Assembly (NCBI RefSeq): GCF_002775205.1
Contig: NC_036460.1
Span: forward strand, 18,132,402 to 18,196,401
DNA from: Xiphophorus maculatus
Lineage: Eukaryota > Chordata > Actinopteri > Cyprinodontiformes > Poeciliidae
DNA: 64,000 bases
Direction of reading: 5' to 3'
Positions 50,101 to 62,836 of the stretch are shown piece after piece; position 1 is the stretch's first letter, and each line of letters opens with the position of its first letter. Below the pieces are notes generated by a model. The model made no database searches, was not told where the DNA came from, and saw only the letters and a program-made list of their open reading frames with translations. A program made the position numbers and the translations under genes.

Positions 50101-51233
50101 TCCAGGTTTTTGACGTTCATTAAGCCTTTTTCCCCTCACCCTTATTTTCAGCTTCCCCCTCAGGTTCTCGGTCAGATTCAAATCAAAATACTGTCGGCAT
50201 CATTCCAAAAGCATTTATGTTATATCTCTTCAGAAGAAAGATGTTTAGATGATTAGGCTACCTTTAAATTTGTTACTAGTAAGAGCAATTTGAGGTTAAC
50301 CGCATATACCACTGTGCAAGTATTTTTTGCAATGTGGGGAAGCTTAAAATACCACGTTTAGTATGGTTCTAGCAAAGATCTGTCTCTTTTAGGTTTTTAT
50401 CTTCCAGTGGACACTTCAAACACTGGTAGCTTGGCTAATTGTTGCTAGCATTAAAGTTAATTTTTCAGTGAACACATATTAAAAAGTACAGAAGCAATAC
50501 AGTGAAATAGATAGTGGCAAAGGACAAAGTAAAAAATTCAATAAATAGATCATAAACAATGCCACCATTGCTACTTTTCTAACTTCCTGCAGCAGTTTGC
50601 TGCTCTGCAGTCCTAACTTAAATAAGCTCAAGCTTGCTTTGAGTTTAATCTTTATGTTTGATATCTGACATATACAACACTGCTACAGGTAACGCTGTTA
50701 GTATCTTTCCAAAGAATGCTACAAAGCTACAGTGATTCATTGTTTGAGGTTGCTTCTGTTTCATTTGGAGTTAAGTTGCTCAATCCTTCAAAGTGGGGGA
50801 TGGTCACATGGATGTTGGTCAAAAACACTTATCTGCTGTGGAGAATTACCAGCCTTAGCCAGCCTTATATTTTTAACACAGCTGTGGTTATAGGCAGTGA
50901 GTGTTACCCTGCTGTTAGTGTCAAGATATTGAATGAGTCAAAGTGGTGACAGTCACACTGAGGCTAAACAGCATCACAAATCCTGCACAAAATATAACCT
51001 CCTCGTATCAAGATTGTTAATGCAATTACAGTGGTTACTGAGCAAAAAACATGTGATTAAGCTAAATGTCTCCATAATACTGCGACATTTGAGTCAAAAG
51101 CAAACAGCCCCAAACATACACTTTGTGTTAGGCTGTGTTTCTGTGTCTCACCAATGCAGAAGCCCAACAGGAACAAAGCTGTCACAACCACAGTCCACCA
51201 GATCCAACGGACCAACCTGCTCTCCCGCTTCAT
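38137..51233 (-). CDS. naalad2: N-acetylated alpha-linked acidic dipeptidase 2-like
   Basis: Twenty coding exons on the minus strand, in phase, 739 aa: 51152-51233, 49634-49745, 49232-49418, 46355-46456, 46147-46272, 45931-46011, 45665-45770, 44863-44956, 44629-44724, 44115-44200, 42906-43025, 42744-42826, 42605-42668, 42454-42521, 41518-41609, 40168-40258, 39577-39841, 39367-39448, 39135-39227 and 38137-38326. It is a type II membrane zinc peptidase of the M28 glutamate carboxypeptidase II family, with a short cytoplasmic end and a membrane segment at about 9-28. It removes terminal glutamate from NAAG or folyl-polyglutamate outside the cell. Zinc ligands His366, Asp376, Glu414, Asp442 and His542 and the catalytic base Glu413 are present. 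So are the arginine patch GRARYTK and the glutarate-sensor [25 protein letters not shown] and [12 protein letters not shown] favour NAALAD2 over FOLH1. Confidence 0.9.
43340..44030. mobile_element. Possible solo LTR or non-autonomous insertion
   Basis: A stretch in a naalad2 intron of distinctly higher GC than its surroundings. It has AAATAGGG and ATATTAAATA runs, then GTTGGGCGCCTTTGTC, an ATTAAA, and GAGAACCCCGCTCGACCCGG near the end. The layout suggests U3-R-U5. I could not identify the exact ends or a target-site duplication. Confidence 0.3.
45060..45430. mobile_element. Decayed Tc1-type repeat in naalad2 intron
   Basis: Shows TTTGACTAAGCCATTTGAAC, then GATATGCTTTGATCTAAAC, CTCAAGTCC, CCCCACAGCATAATGTGG and CCACCCCCATGTTTTATGG. 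The reverse strand reads [11 protein letters not shown], matching the Tc1 transposase KYGGGSIMVWG type of motif. It is the same family as 1930-2225. Confidence 0.6.
45433..45528. repeat. Two adjacent perfect hairpins
   Basis: ATTCTACAG/CTGTAGAAT at 45433-45455, and a 14-bp arm pair TGGAATAACAGCAC/GTGCTGTTATTCCA at 45491-45528. They lie just beyond the Tc1 remnant. Confidence 0.75.
46560..46800. repeat. Degenerate ACAAT-type minisatellite
   Basis: Short degenerate words such as GACACAATATGATACAA, TACACAAT and GATGCAACATATT recur about every 15-20 bases through a naalad2 intron. Confidence 0.45.
46801..49231. other. Large naalad2 intron with no further gene
   Basis: AT-rich intron. Two perfect hairpins are present at 47775-47800 and 48709-48741. 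No coding exon was found on either strand. Confidence 0.5.
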
Positions 51234-54200
51234 TTCCAAGCAGCTCTAGGTCCCAGAGATCCACACAGTACTGGCTCTGCAGAGGCTCAGATAAAGAGCG
51301 TAATTTGCTTAGAAGTGCACAGTGGGAGAAAGGCAGAGTGAGATGGAGTGAGGCAAAGCGAGCAGGGAGGAGCTGAAAGTCTGTCTGCTAGAGGCGGTGA
51401 AAGAGAAGTTGGGAGAGGGAGCTCATTAGTGCTGTTCTTTGTCAGGGCATTTAATGTGCACCTTGGCCATTCATGTGCTGACTCAGTATTTGTCATTATG
51501 AGCACAGAGGGCCACTTTGAGGAGGCTATCTAATATCAGGACATGCAATACTTTCAAATTAGGGAAGGAGAGGGGAGACTCCCGACAAGATTAACTTGAC
51601 TCATGTTCCTCTTGAGGAAGCGCTGCAGAACTAACTTTGTAAAGTTCACAAAGCTGCAGAGAAGATCATAGGTAAAAAAAAAAAAAAATTTAAAAATAAA
51701 AAGCCAGAATAAATGTATTTTAAGGCTTAGACAATACAAAAACTTGATTTTAAAATGGATTAAAAAAAAACAACCAAAATTTAGTTTTAGTATTTCTGGA
51801 AAAATAGTAATTTTCATATTTAAAGTCAACCTCACTAGCAATGAGAACTTGGTTTGCAGCAATTTTTGTTTGGGTTCACTTGAAGATTTATGTTGGACCA
51901 CTCCTGTAAGCTGCTGTCAGAGTGGGACAGTCTTGGTTTTCCACACTGCAGCACATGTACTCCATTGTTCTGCTGCGGCCTCTCCTGGGTCTCTGAACAG
52001 CTGTGTGCCGTGAAGGATTTCCCTTTCATCTGATGGACTGGAGCATGAACTGAGCCTCTGCTCTCAGGAATGCAGGAAGTCAACACAGGTCACAGCAGTA
52101 CTTGTCCTCTGGGTGTTTTTTATCTGAGGCTTTTATTGAAACCCCTCCTTTACATTGTGTAAATGGCTGATTTTATTCTATTACCGCGGTTTTTGAGCCA
52201 ACCCTTTGCTATTGTTGGAAATACAGCAATTGACTATTTACACTCAGGTAGCTAATACTTTCAAGGACAGTTTCCAGAGTGTGTGAGGTCACAGCTTATG
52301 TTTGCATGCACGTAGTAAAACATAACAGGATGACAGTCTGTTATGGTGAAATTACTCACTTTATCTTTCCAAGAATTTGTATAATCACTATAAACACAGG
52401 TATTTTAAAATACCATGCGACTGAAGCGTAAAAAAGCACATGTGCTCAGTAAGGATCCTTCCTAATCTGTAACTCAAATACTGTCCCTGTGATCAGATTT
52501 CTGCAGACGCATCCTGGTTTTCCACAGCAATCTGGGAAAACAATCACTACTTAGCTTTAAAACCAGGGCGTAATGATCAGACTGTCTCTGAATGGGAAAA
52601 CATGCATGATTTCAAAAGAATGGTCTCTTGAAGGCCCCTTTAGAGTTTTTCACAGTCACTTTGGTGCATTTCTTCAATAATCCTTGACATTTGCAAAGCA
52701 GCAAATGCATTTCTCAAAACAATCTGTACAAATAGCAAAACATTGATTACCTACAAAAGCGAGTCTTTTCCTCAAAATCCTTAATAGTTAATGAACATGT
52801 CAGTGCCATCAGAGTGATAAGTTCTTGTTTCATTGTGTATGGCTAAGATGCTATATTACATATTGACAACATGTTTTATCATGCTGTCAATATAACTATA
52901 CTCTTGAGGGATTTTCTGTTGTAAACCTTTTCTAAAGTTTTGATGACAAGTATTGTAAACTATAATTGTGGGAGCTCAATGGAAAGAGACTAGACAAGAT
53001 TCATATACACTCTCATTGTAATTTGTTGGCAAATTACAATGTATCGCATGTCATTGTGATACAGAAAGGAACTGACAATACTGCAGAGGACAAAGGAAAA
53101 AAACAAGTTAGGTAAAAAGGCGAATATAAGACAATCTCCTTAAGGAAATTCGTACATGCAGTGCTGCAGAAATTACAGTGAAATCTTCCTGCTTTCCTTC
53201 TTTGTACTGAGATAATTTAGTCAATGGGGTTAAAGAATGAGGAGTAGAGTGAAAAGAACTCCATCAGCATCTTGTTGTGGGTCACTCTTCACGCTGGCTG
53301 GTGACCTTGTCCAAATCCTTGTCCTTCCATCGTCAGAAATGTAATTGGTTGTTCATTGGTTGATCCAATGCTTCAGCCCTTTACCTTCTGTGGAGAAACT
53401 CTGGATTCACCTGGGAACGATTTACCAATTCAGGACAGTTTTGGACAAAAACCGTCTGATGGAAAGGCAAGATGACATATTATTACAACTTGTTTTAAGC
53501 CTTTTGCATGTAAAGAATTATACAACAAAGCTTTATGCATTTTGATCAATATGACATATATATTAGAAAATGCAGTGAACAGCAGAGAATTGTACATAAC
53601 CTCTTATATAAACATACAAAAGCATCTGTAACTTATTCACAGAAATGAGGAAATGTTTTTGTGATCTGCAGAAGGGACAATGATTTGAATATTGAACGAG
53701 TAGTTTTGAGAATTTCAGTTCTGATAAATGTACCAAAGTGACTGAGGGAAGCTGTAATAACTTATCTTCCTCTAGCTGATGGGACTGAAATGAAAAGAAC
53801 AACTAAAAGACAAAGTCCCAGTAATATTCTGTCTAATGAAAAATACAAAGCAATGAATCAACATGTGAAAGCATCCAGTTGTGTAGCATAAATATGCAGC
53901 TCACAAACACATTTTGTTATATTGGCATCTCACATAAGAGATAAATACGTTAAAAACGTCAATACAAAAATGTAAAAACTATGAGTTTGGTAGGTGCGTC
54001 CTGGGTTTGAAAGGTCTCTTAGTACGCTCTTGGATCATTTGTCCAGATGGACTGACGTTCTCTATCCTTGGCAATGGTGATCTAATGATTGCCTATTGTC
54101 AATTTTGTTTGACATCAAAATAGACTGAGAGGCTCCTGACTAAGGAAGAAGCTCCTACTTCTATACTGAAGTCTTCAAGCTCAGTTAGAGTTTAGATGGT

Positions 54201-55559
54201 CACATGGACAAGTCAAATGTCTGCAGAAGATATAGTTTTATGGTCAGGAAAAAGATTCAGCTGTATAATATTGCAAGTGTTGTTGGAAAGGCGGTGGAAC
54301 AATGAAGATAAAGAATTACCTATGTAGTATTTATTCAATACCCCACCAAAAAATAAGACAACAAAACAGGCACATTATTTTATTTTATTTTTTTGCATGT
54401 TTTTAAATTGCTATATGACTGTGCATATTTTACAAATATCTGGATTACATAATGCCAGGTTACCCCCTGGAAGCAAATACAACTGAAGTAAACTATACCT
54501 GCTAAATAATAAAAAAGCATGACCAAATATCCATCATGACGTCATAGATAGATACAAAACGTTTGTGGTTCTTTTTGCAACGAACCAAAACACATTTCAC
54601 CAAATATTAATTTAATATTAATATTAAATATTATATTATCAGTGTATAAATTTGAGCCTGTATCTAAAATGTTTTACTTGGCCAGCCACTCCTCCCCCTC
54701 AAAATGAATGATTTTAAGAGCCCCAAATCAATATGGACTTCATGTAAATGATGCATGTTTACATGGCTAAAATTGTAAATAAATAAATGAATAAATAAAT
54801 ATCTTTATTGCGTTCTGATTTATGATGCAATAGCAATTGTTATCCATAGTGTTGTCTCTGTATCTCATCCACTCAATGCGTTACTTTTTAAGTTACCAAC
54901 AGGCAGAAGCGGATTTACCACATAGTAGGAAACTCCCCGGTGTCCCCAACCAGTAAGGGGCCCTGCTCATTGGAGGTCCCGAACATGGGCCCTCCGTTAA
55001 TAATGTGTGTTTGAAATTAAGTAGGTATATTTAACAATGAAAACATTAACAAAAACGAAACACAACGCACAAGCCACTTTTAACTAAACCTAAAAAAAAA
55101 AAAAAGGCTTCACTTAGACATTTTGGTCTGTGGCTCCCTCTCGTGGCGGAAAGAAAAGGCGAGGAGCAATGAAGCGATGTTCATTGTTCTGCCTGCTGAT
55201 TAACTTTGTCAGCTTCTGAATTTAGTAGTTTGTCATTTTAATTTTCTAATCTTTATTGATCAGGCTTCTGTACGTCAGTCGTGCAGAAAGATAAACTGAG
55301 GTTGTGATGCAAGTACAGAGGCGGTAGTGTGGGGTTTCAGCCGCTGGAAGTTTTTTTTAGAGAGGGGGGGGATGAAAAGTCAAAACGCGTTCAGAGCAGG
55401 GAGGGGGAGTACGGTCTGTACGTATCGGAGCAGACACCGGTTAGACAGACACAGACAGAGCTGCAGGGAGGACCGAACTCCGACCTCTTGACCGGACCGG
55501 AGCGTTTGTGGAAACCTGGGGCAGCTCCAGCAGGCAGCGGCGGAGACCCTGAAGGCACC
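51234..55559. other. Divergent spacer between naalad2 and nox4
   Basis: Holds the upstream regions of two divergent genes. A GA-rich stretch at 51320-51430 lies just upstream of naalad2. A perfect hairpin is at 53014-53041 and an AAATAAATAAATG run near 54777-54800. I found no coding exon between about 51300 and 55300. Confidence 0.5.
55120..55559 (+). promoter_or_regulatory. nox4: nox4 promoter and 5' UTR region
   Basis: GC content and CpG density rise sharply against the AT-rich flank and continue into the first coding exon. It contains a run of G (near 55363) and several CGG/CCGG words. No TATA box is clear, as expected for a CpG-type promoter. Confidence 0.4.
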
Positions 55560-58500
55560 ATGGCTGTGTCGCTGCGGAGCTGGGTCGCCAACGAGGGAGG
55601 GAAGCACTTGGTCCTGGTGGGGGAACCTTTGGGACAAATTTTTAAACAAACCCCCCTTGGTTCATGTCTATGTCTGTTCTTCTGCTTGTCTTTTGATTTA
55701 CATGGCTGATGTTCACTTTTAGATGCGTTTCATGTTTTTTTAAAGAATGCCCAGCTGGTGGACAAACCATAGAGATTGTTGTTAATCATGTGTCCTTAAC
55801 TTGTCACATAAATGTAGAGCATCAATAAGGTAAAAAGGAAGGACGAGTCATTTTTAAGAACCTTTGCCATCACAATTTTCTTTCTGAAAGTGAATTTTAG
55901 ATTACTGTAAATATAAACTCTATGTTAATTGTAATCTATACAGTATGTTTCTGTGTGTGCCCAGATGCTGTGGCTGGGAGCAAACACCTGGTTGTTCCTG
56001 AACACTTTCCTGCTGTTCTCAACAGGGCAGCAGTACCACTACCTCTACAAGATGCTGGGGGTGAGAAACGTACTGTTTTATGCTTCTGACATATTGTGGT
56101 AGTACATAAGATTTTAAAAGTGATCTTTTTAAAAGTTCATCAAATATTTTAAAAACTAATTCGGCAACTAAAATTATTTTCTTTTTCGCTACAGAAGTAT
56201 GCATATTTGTGCTTGTGGTGGACCACTGCAACTACCAAGCAATGGAGAGAGCTTTTATTGAATAACAAGATTTTTGAAAGATTTTTGAAACGAGTCATTA
56301 CAGTTATTTAAACTAAGCCCACCTAGCTGAATTATAGAAGTGTGGACTACAACGGAGAAGATGCAAGCATTTAGACAGAAAGATGTGAGTGTGATGATGT
56401 GGAGGCTGCATGAAATGCAAAGGCCTTTTGTGGTTGATTTCCTTTTGACAGACCGAAATGCTCAATGGTGAGGTGACTTCTGATCTCCATGCTTTCTCTG
56501 TGTGCCATTTCGGTTTAATATGATAGATGATCTTTGGTTTAGTTTTCATAATAGCAACAAAGAATATAGAAAAATAGACCCTTAAAAAGTTATTTTAAGA
56601 GATCCAGATATAAATTTATGTAAAAAAGTTGCTTTTGTCTCCTGGTTCAATTTTGCACATACAGTGACTTGCAAAGATGTTCATCTGCCTTTAACTTGTC
56701 CACATTTGGTTATTTTACAATCACAAACTGTAATACATTTTATTAGGACCTTATTTGATGGAAAGAAAATAAATGGTTTTCAGAATTATAAAGCACGATT
56801 ACAAAATAAAAATATATCCCAAGGTTTCAACATCTTTTGTTGTAGAATGGCACAACTGCCAACCAGCCAAAAATGTGGCTTTCCACCTCAACTGACAAAC
56901 TGACCAAGGTGAACATTATTCAGAGAAGCAGTCAGGACCTCCGTGATTACTCTGGAGGAGCTGCAGGGATTAAAGCTCTGGGGGGAAAAATCTGTTGACA
57001 GGACGACAGTTAGTGGTGCACTGTAAGTCTGTCCTTTGTAAACAACGAGAAACTAAAAAGTTATCAAATGGAGACACGGTAAACATCTGGAAGAAGTTGT
57101 TCTGGTCTGATGAGACCAAATTTGGTATACAGGCAAAACTTTACGTTTAGGGAAAAACCAGCACTGTGCATCTCAAAGTGTTGTTAAATCATGCTGTGTG
57201 GAAGGGTTTGGAACTACTTACAGATAAATCCTTTATGTACCTAGTGTGACTTTAGTTTGCATCCAATTATTTCTCATAAAATAAGAACTGAATTAACGAT
57301 TTCATTTTTACATGTATTTTACATACAGTAATATTTGCACTAAGACTGGATCCTATGAAAGGGCAATGTTGCTAAAGAGAAACAGTAAATACACCGTATT
57401 TGTAAAAGTCAGTTTTCAAACCATCAGAAAGGCAGCAAAGTTGCAGAAAACCTACACAGGGTAAAATGCGTTTCCTCAGAGCAACAAGAGGCAATGAGAA
57501 ATGGCAGCAGACAGCATGTGTGAACTATTGCACTGCCTGTACAGTGGGAGGCAAAAGGGGAGAAAAGGGGCAAGTGTGGGCACGCCACTTGTTCCACCGA
57601 ATGCCTCACCGGAGGGCTTAAGTTTATGTCTATCTTTATGTGCACGAGTGCGAGTGCGATGTGTTTCCAGAGCAATAATACTTCAAATAGCCTCTTATCT
57701 TGTTCACCTGCTAGGCAGGACTGTATGGGGTGTCAGAAAGGAGGGTATCAGATCTCCATCTGGTGGTTTTTGACATCAGCTGCCTTTCTTTAAGAGGCTC
57801 TGCAGAGAGATCGTGGGTGTGCATCTGTTTGTGTGTGTGCGTATGAAGTTTTTAAGAATTAAAGGATCAAAATAGAGTTTGCTGAGGTTATCCTTAAGTT
57901 ATATTTAGGTTCAAGCAATGCTCTGTTCTCCGCATCATTCTTACATTTCAACACTGACTTCAGTCAGCTGTGCAGACAATTCTGATTCCTCATGTCTGAC
58001 ATGTCCTTTTCTTTACCATCAAACTTTTTCTCGATAGACTGCAGATTAAAGCTCTGGTTGTGCCTGCTTTTTTTTTTAAGCAAATTTCCTTGACTTTGTT
58101 GAATGTCTTAGACCAGAACATCTTCACAGGATGGATTCCAGTCTCGCTTTCTTGTTTTCTTTGATCTTCACAGCTTCATCTTGTTCTCTACACACTCTTC
58201 AGTAAAGTCAGAGTTAACCAGAAGTGGCAGCACACGCAGAGCACAAAGCTCCCAACAAATGTGCTGAGTTTATGAGATGCTAGAGTGCGCTCAGCATTTC
58301 TGACTTTAATTTGATTATTGAGCTACAGACTGAGACGTATTTAGTTAGATTATCCGTCTTGCTCACACATTACTCCAGCTGTGTTTCCCTGCGTCACGTG
58401 TTGGTGTTCTGAGATGTTGCACCTCACTTAACCTCCAAAAAATAGATAAGTTACCGTAAAATCTTCATGCTTGGCCCTGCAAAATTATGTTTACCCCTTG

Positions 58501-61500
58501 TATTTTATTTGGATTTGTCTTGTGATGCCCAAACACAAAGTAGGGTGTAATTACAAGCTGGAAGAAAAATGTTTTTCTTTGTTCAACATCTTGGCGTGCA
58601 TTTGCGTTGGCAGATGTATTGAAAATAAAATCAAGTTCACCAGTTGCCTTCAGAGCTCAACCTTCTCTTGTGTGTAGTTTCATATCGTTACAAATGCAGC
58701 TGTTCTGTGAAGGACAAACATCATCAGTACACCCAATGCTGTAGTTGTGATGTTTAGAGCAGTTGTACGTTAATAAAATGCCAACCCCGGAGCGTCTCTT
58801 AGAGCACTGCTCAATCTATCATCTAAAAATGGGAGGAGTATGGCACAATTGTAAATATACTAAGACGTGTCCTTCCACCTAAACTGACAGGCTGACCAAG
58901 GGGGCATTACTCAGAAACAAGTCTGAGTAATGTAATGGTAACTCTGGAGGAGCTGCAGAGATACACAGCTGTGGGAATCTGATGAAATGACAATTATTAG
59001 TTGCATACTCTCTAAAGCTGGCCTTCAGGAAAGAGTTGGAAAAAAAGCTTATGCGTCTGCAGGACAACAACCCTAAATGTACAGCTAGAGCAACAGTGGC
59101 GTGTCTATTAAGTCAAAGCCTAATTCAGAATATGTCATTGTTTGCCAAAATCTTCATAGAAGCTATTTTTGCAAAGAAAAATAGACAAACAAAACTGATC
59201 TTTGTAAAAGATGCTAAGTATTGACTCAGGGAAACCTAATACAAATGCACATTGAGTTTTATTTCTAAAAAAAAAAACGATGTATATTTGCATCACTACA
59301 TTGTGTTGGTACACAACACACAGTAAAATGTCAGTTTGTGTTTACAATCTGATGGTGGAACAACAAAAAAAATCTAATTTCTGTAATTTCTGTCTTTATG
59401 AGACAATCTTGGACTTGCCACTAAACCTCCTGCCTTGTGTATTAGTCCTGGAGTTACTGATTTATACCAGCATGGTCTCAGCTGATTCACAACCTAATTA
59501 TTAGTGGGCTCAGACCTCCACTTTGTGAAAGACAAAGGTGGTTTGCTGTAAACCTCTGTGTTGCCTCAGGCTCTCAGTTGCCCTTAATTACATAAGCCCT
59601 GTTTGTCTGACCGTGATCCCTTGTGTGTGTCTCCCTGAGGTCGGAGTGTGCATCAGTCGAGCATCTGCCTCTGTGCTCAACCTGAACTGCAGTTTGGTGC
59701 TGCTGACCATGTGCCGCTCTGTGCTCACCTTCATACGCGGAACGCACGTGGTAAGACTCACGCAGGAGATGAATGATTCCAGTCACAAGGGGATCAAATT
59801 CAAAACTAAAATTGCATTTGGTTTCTAAAGCACAACAAATTTCCTGGTAAATATTAGTTCTGGGCCTAATCCTTGCACAGTCCTGTTTTCTTTCCACAGT
59901 GATTTTTTGTCTGTATTGCATAATTATGCAGGTATCCAGCAGGAAAACGCGCCGGCTGCTGGACAAGAGCAAGACCTTTCATGTTGCGTGTGGCATCGCT
60001 GTCTGCCTCTTCTCAGGTAAAAAGCCCACTCTTTCTCACCCCAGTGAGCTTTCCTTCATTCCTTAATGCATCCCTGCTACACTCTGTGCGTATGTAAAGT
60101 GTGGATAAATTGATCCATACTGGTTTTGCATTCCTGGTAAACCATCTGGGAGATTATTTTGCCTGTTTCATCAGCCCATGTTGATATTTTTTCTCTGCAC
60201 TTATGACATTGTGTGAGCCTCAGACAGCTGTGCATTTACCAGGACGCAGGTTTTTCAGACTTCTTCCTCTGACTCATCCATGTTTTGCTGCAGGGTTTTT
60301 CTTTTTTTTTTTTGAGAAGCTGGCTGGCATTAATTTATCTAGATCTTAGACATAAATAGCGACTAAATGGAGCATTCTGTATTTAAAGCTCCCTGCTGTG
60401 AGGGTTTTCTCTGCTGTCTTGATTTTGTTTAAACATCTGTTGACTGAAGACTCTTTGATTTTGGTAGATCATTGTTATCAAGGCAGCAGAATTCTTCCTC
60501 TGCAAAATATAATGTATATGGCACAACTCTTCATAACTGTAAGAGAATTTATAACTTAAGGATAATTGAGTTAATAAAGGCAAAATTTCTACTCTGGCAT
60601 TGGATAATAGCTGCTTACATTATTAGATTAAAAACATAAACCTGGCATAAGGAACTAAAAACATGTCAAAAAACATTTTAATAGTGAAATGGACATAATT
60701 ACTCAGAGGTGAACAAACTTCATTCTCGCCTCCAACATGATGTATTACACTTCCCTGAAAGCGGGTGATTCATGTGAGAAATATTTTAATCAGAATCAGA
60801 CCTTATTCTCCAACATGTAGCCTCTAGAGTGTTTTGCATATGCACGTCCTTTGCAGATGCAGTCTGATGGGTAAAAAAGGCAGAACTTTTAAACCCATTC
60901 ACCCACTTTATAGGCTTTATGTTGGAATTGTGAAGTCGAAAAGTTACGTGTGGCTTGTACATTCTTCATGCTTACTCAAGCTTAAATCGATTTCGGCAAG
61001 CGGCTGGGTGGAGTGACCCGCCGTCACCAAACTGGAAGTAAACATGGGGAGCTTGATTTATGAAGGAGAGCAGTTTATAGGGTTCAACCCAAAGCTGACA
61101 CAGTTCTTTGGAGTCATAGTGAAAAGTACAGCAAATTTCTTAAACCTGACTAAATTTAGAAAGATGCTCTTCCTCAAAGATGCAGTATGCAACTGTTATA
61201 AAAAATATTTTTAACATATTTGTTAAAATTGTCATCATGTCATGACAGTATGAGACAGATAGTTTGTGAGAAAAAAAATGCTCCTCTGTCCTCTCCAAGT
61301 GCTTCCAGTGCTAACAACCAATCAGAGCCAGGAGGAGGGTCTTAGTTCTGTCAAACATTCTCATGTAGGTGCTGCTCCACCTCTCCCCCTCTTGTTCTCT
61401 GCTACGCTTTCTGACAGTAGAGCTTGCCATGAATACTCAGACTAGTTAGCATGATGGTAGATAAACAGTTTTGCTGTAATGGTGAGTTGTTTCTGCACCA

Positions 61501-62836
61501 GTTGCACATTTAGCAGCTGGTACACAAGTTTGATTGACAGCGCTAAGACCTAACTCATAGCTCTGATTGATTGTGATTGGGAGTGGTGCATTCCTTCAGA
61601 TGGAAATAGTAGCACTTGGAGGAGGTGCAGGAGCTCGATCTTTTCAAAGATTATCTATCTCATAACACGTGATGTAGATGTAGGACACTGAATTGATGCA
61701 ATCAGTAACTTTTATTTCTCAACATAAGAAAAATGAAAATGAATTTCTAGTTCAGGTGTATAAATTTGAGCAAAGTACCATTACAGGGTCTTTGAATGTT
61801 ACGACTTATTCTTACGTCATAAGCATACTTGAAAAGGGGAATTTCACTTCAATCACAACATTTAAAAGTGATATTCATAGCAATTTATTTAATTATCAAA
61901 AATATTAATACCACAGTGAGAAGCAGAGCTGTACAATATATCAAGTTAACAAAATAGTATATTTAGTCTGTTGGTTGGAGTCCTATTTATTTTTTAGTGG
62001 TGGTTGATGCTAAAGCGCACAAAGAGTGGTGAGGACAAGAAAGTAAAGAAAGAAAAGAGCCACAGAAATACTGGTAATTAAGATTTGACGTCATCATGGA
62101 AATATTCAGCAAAAGGATCACAATTACATGTTCCCTGCTATCATGCAGCCCAAATTTGAAGTCAGTAAATGACTGACGCGAGTTGTGCAGTACTGAATGT
62201 TTCTGTCTGGATAATTGACCTTTGACCTCCAGCTAACAATTGATGCTTCAAAAAAGTTAATTTGTTTTCTCCTTTCTTTTTTTTGTTGCTGTTACATCAT
62301 CTGTAAGCTTTTCCCTCAATCAAAACCATACACCTCTTCACTTATTATAATAACACACACATTCACATAAGCTCTGTATTCTCAGTTGACAAATGACACT
62401 GTGGACAGAGAGTCAGCAGGATGGAGGAGAGACGAACTGTGAGAACAGACAGAAAGAGGGGGTGGAAGGCAGTGGCAGTGGGAGAGGATATATGGGAGAG
62501 GAAAAGGGCCCTTGTGTGTCATGACTACAGTCTCTAATTCCATCAGCTGTTCAATGGCTGCGTACTTAGCCTGTGATGTCAGGAAGAAGTGTGTGTTTAA
62601 GCTGCTCTGCCTTTTTGCTGAATGGACCTCTAGCAGTTCTTTAATTGAGTTTTGAAGAGGGGAAAAAAATCCTACATGTGCAACTTGGTCCTATCACTAA
62701 AATGTGTTTTATTTTTTATACTTTCTCTTCATCTGCAGTTGTGCACGTTTCGGCCCACATGGTAAATGTGGTCAACTTCAGTTCGAGGTACTCAGATGAC
62801 TTTCCTGCTCTCAACTTGGCTCGCTACAGAGGAGAG
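55560..62836 (+). CDS. nox4: NADPH oxidase 4, N-terminal exons only
   Basis: Five coding exons in phase: 55560-55616, 55965-56060, 59640-59750, 59932-60016 and 62739-62836, about 149 aa. The rest lies beyond the right edge. It starts MAVSLRSWVANEGGKHLVL, almost the human NOX4 start. It continues with QYHYLYKMLG and CISRASASVLNLNCSLVLL, then RTRRLLDKSKTFHVACG and HVSAHMVNVVNFS. Exon lengths of 19 and 32 codons equal the human ones. Residues 1-149 cover the first two membrane helices and the start of the third. His105 and His119 are the probable first haem ligands. NOX4 with p22phox makes hydrogen peroxide in intracellular membranes without cytosolic activators. The first donor (CTG|GTGGGG) is weak, but the phase and protein match support it. 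Confidence 0.93.
56640..57195 (+). mobile_element. Decayed Tc1 element in nox4 intron 2
   Basis: CCACCTCAACTGACAAACTG, then CATTATTCAGAGAAGCAGTC, ACTCTGGAGGAGCTGCAGGG and GACGACAGTTAGTGGTGCAC follow the Tc1 paired-domain order. Further on, TGGTCTGATGAGACCAAATT matches a catalytic-domain landmark. The frame is broken many times. Confidence 0.65.
58800..59130 (+). mobile_element. Second decayed Tc1 element in nox4 intron 2
   Basis: CCACCTAAACTGACAGGCTG, GTAACTCTGGAGGAGCTGCA, GAGATACACAGCTGTGGG and GGACAACAACCCTAAATGTAC match Tc1 order, with a deletion between the DNA-binding and catalytic parts. A 10-bp hairpin (58905-58932) interrupts it. Confidence 0.6.

Noticed and set aside
51054-51376. 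147-codon plus-strand frame over the naalad2 first exon
   Set aside because: It overlaps the real minus-strand exon that encodes the membrane anchor, and its composition follows from that overlap.
53345-53802. Frames in the naalad2-nox4 spacer
   Set aside because: They are short, lack splice-consistent partners and have no recognisable protein features.
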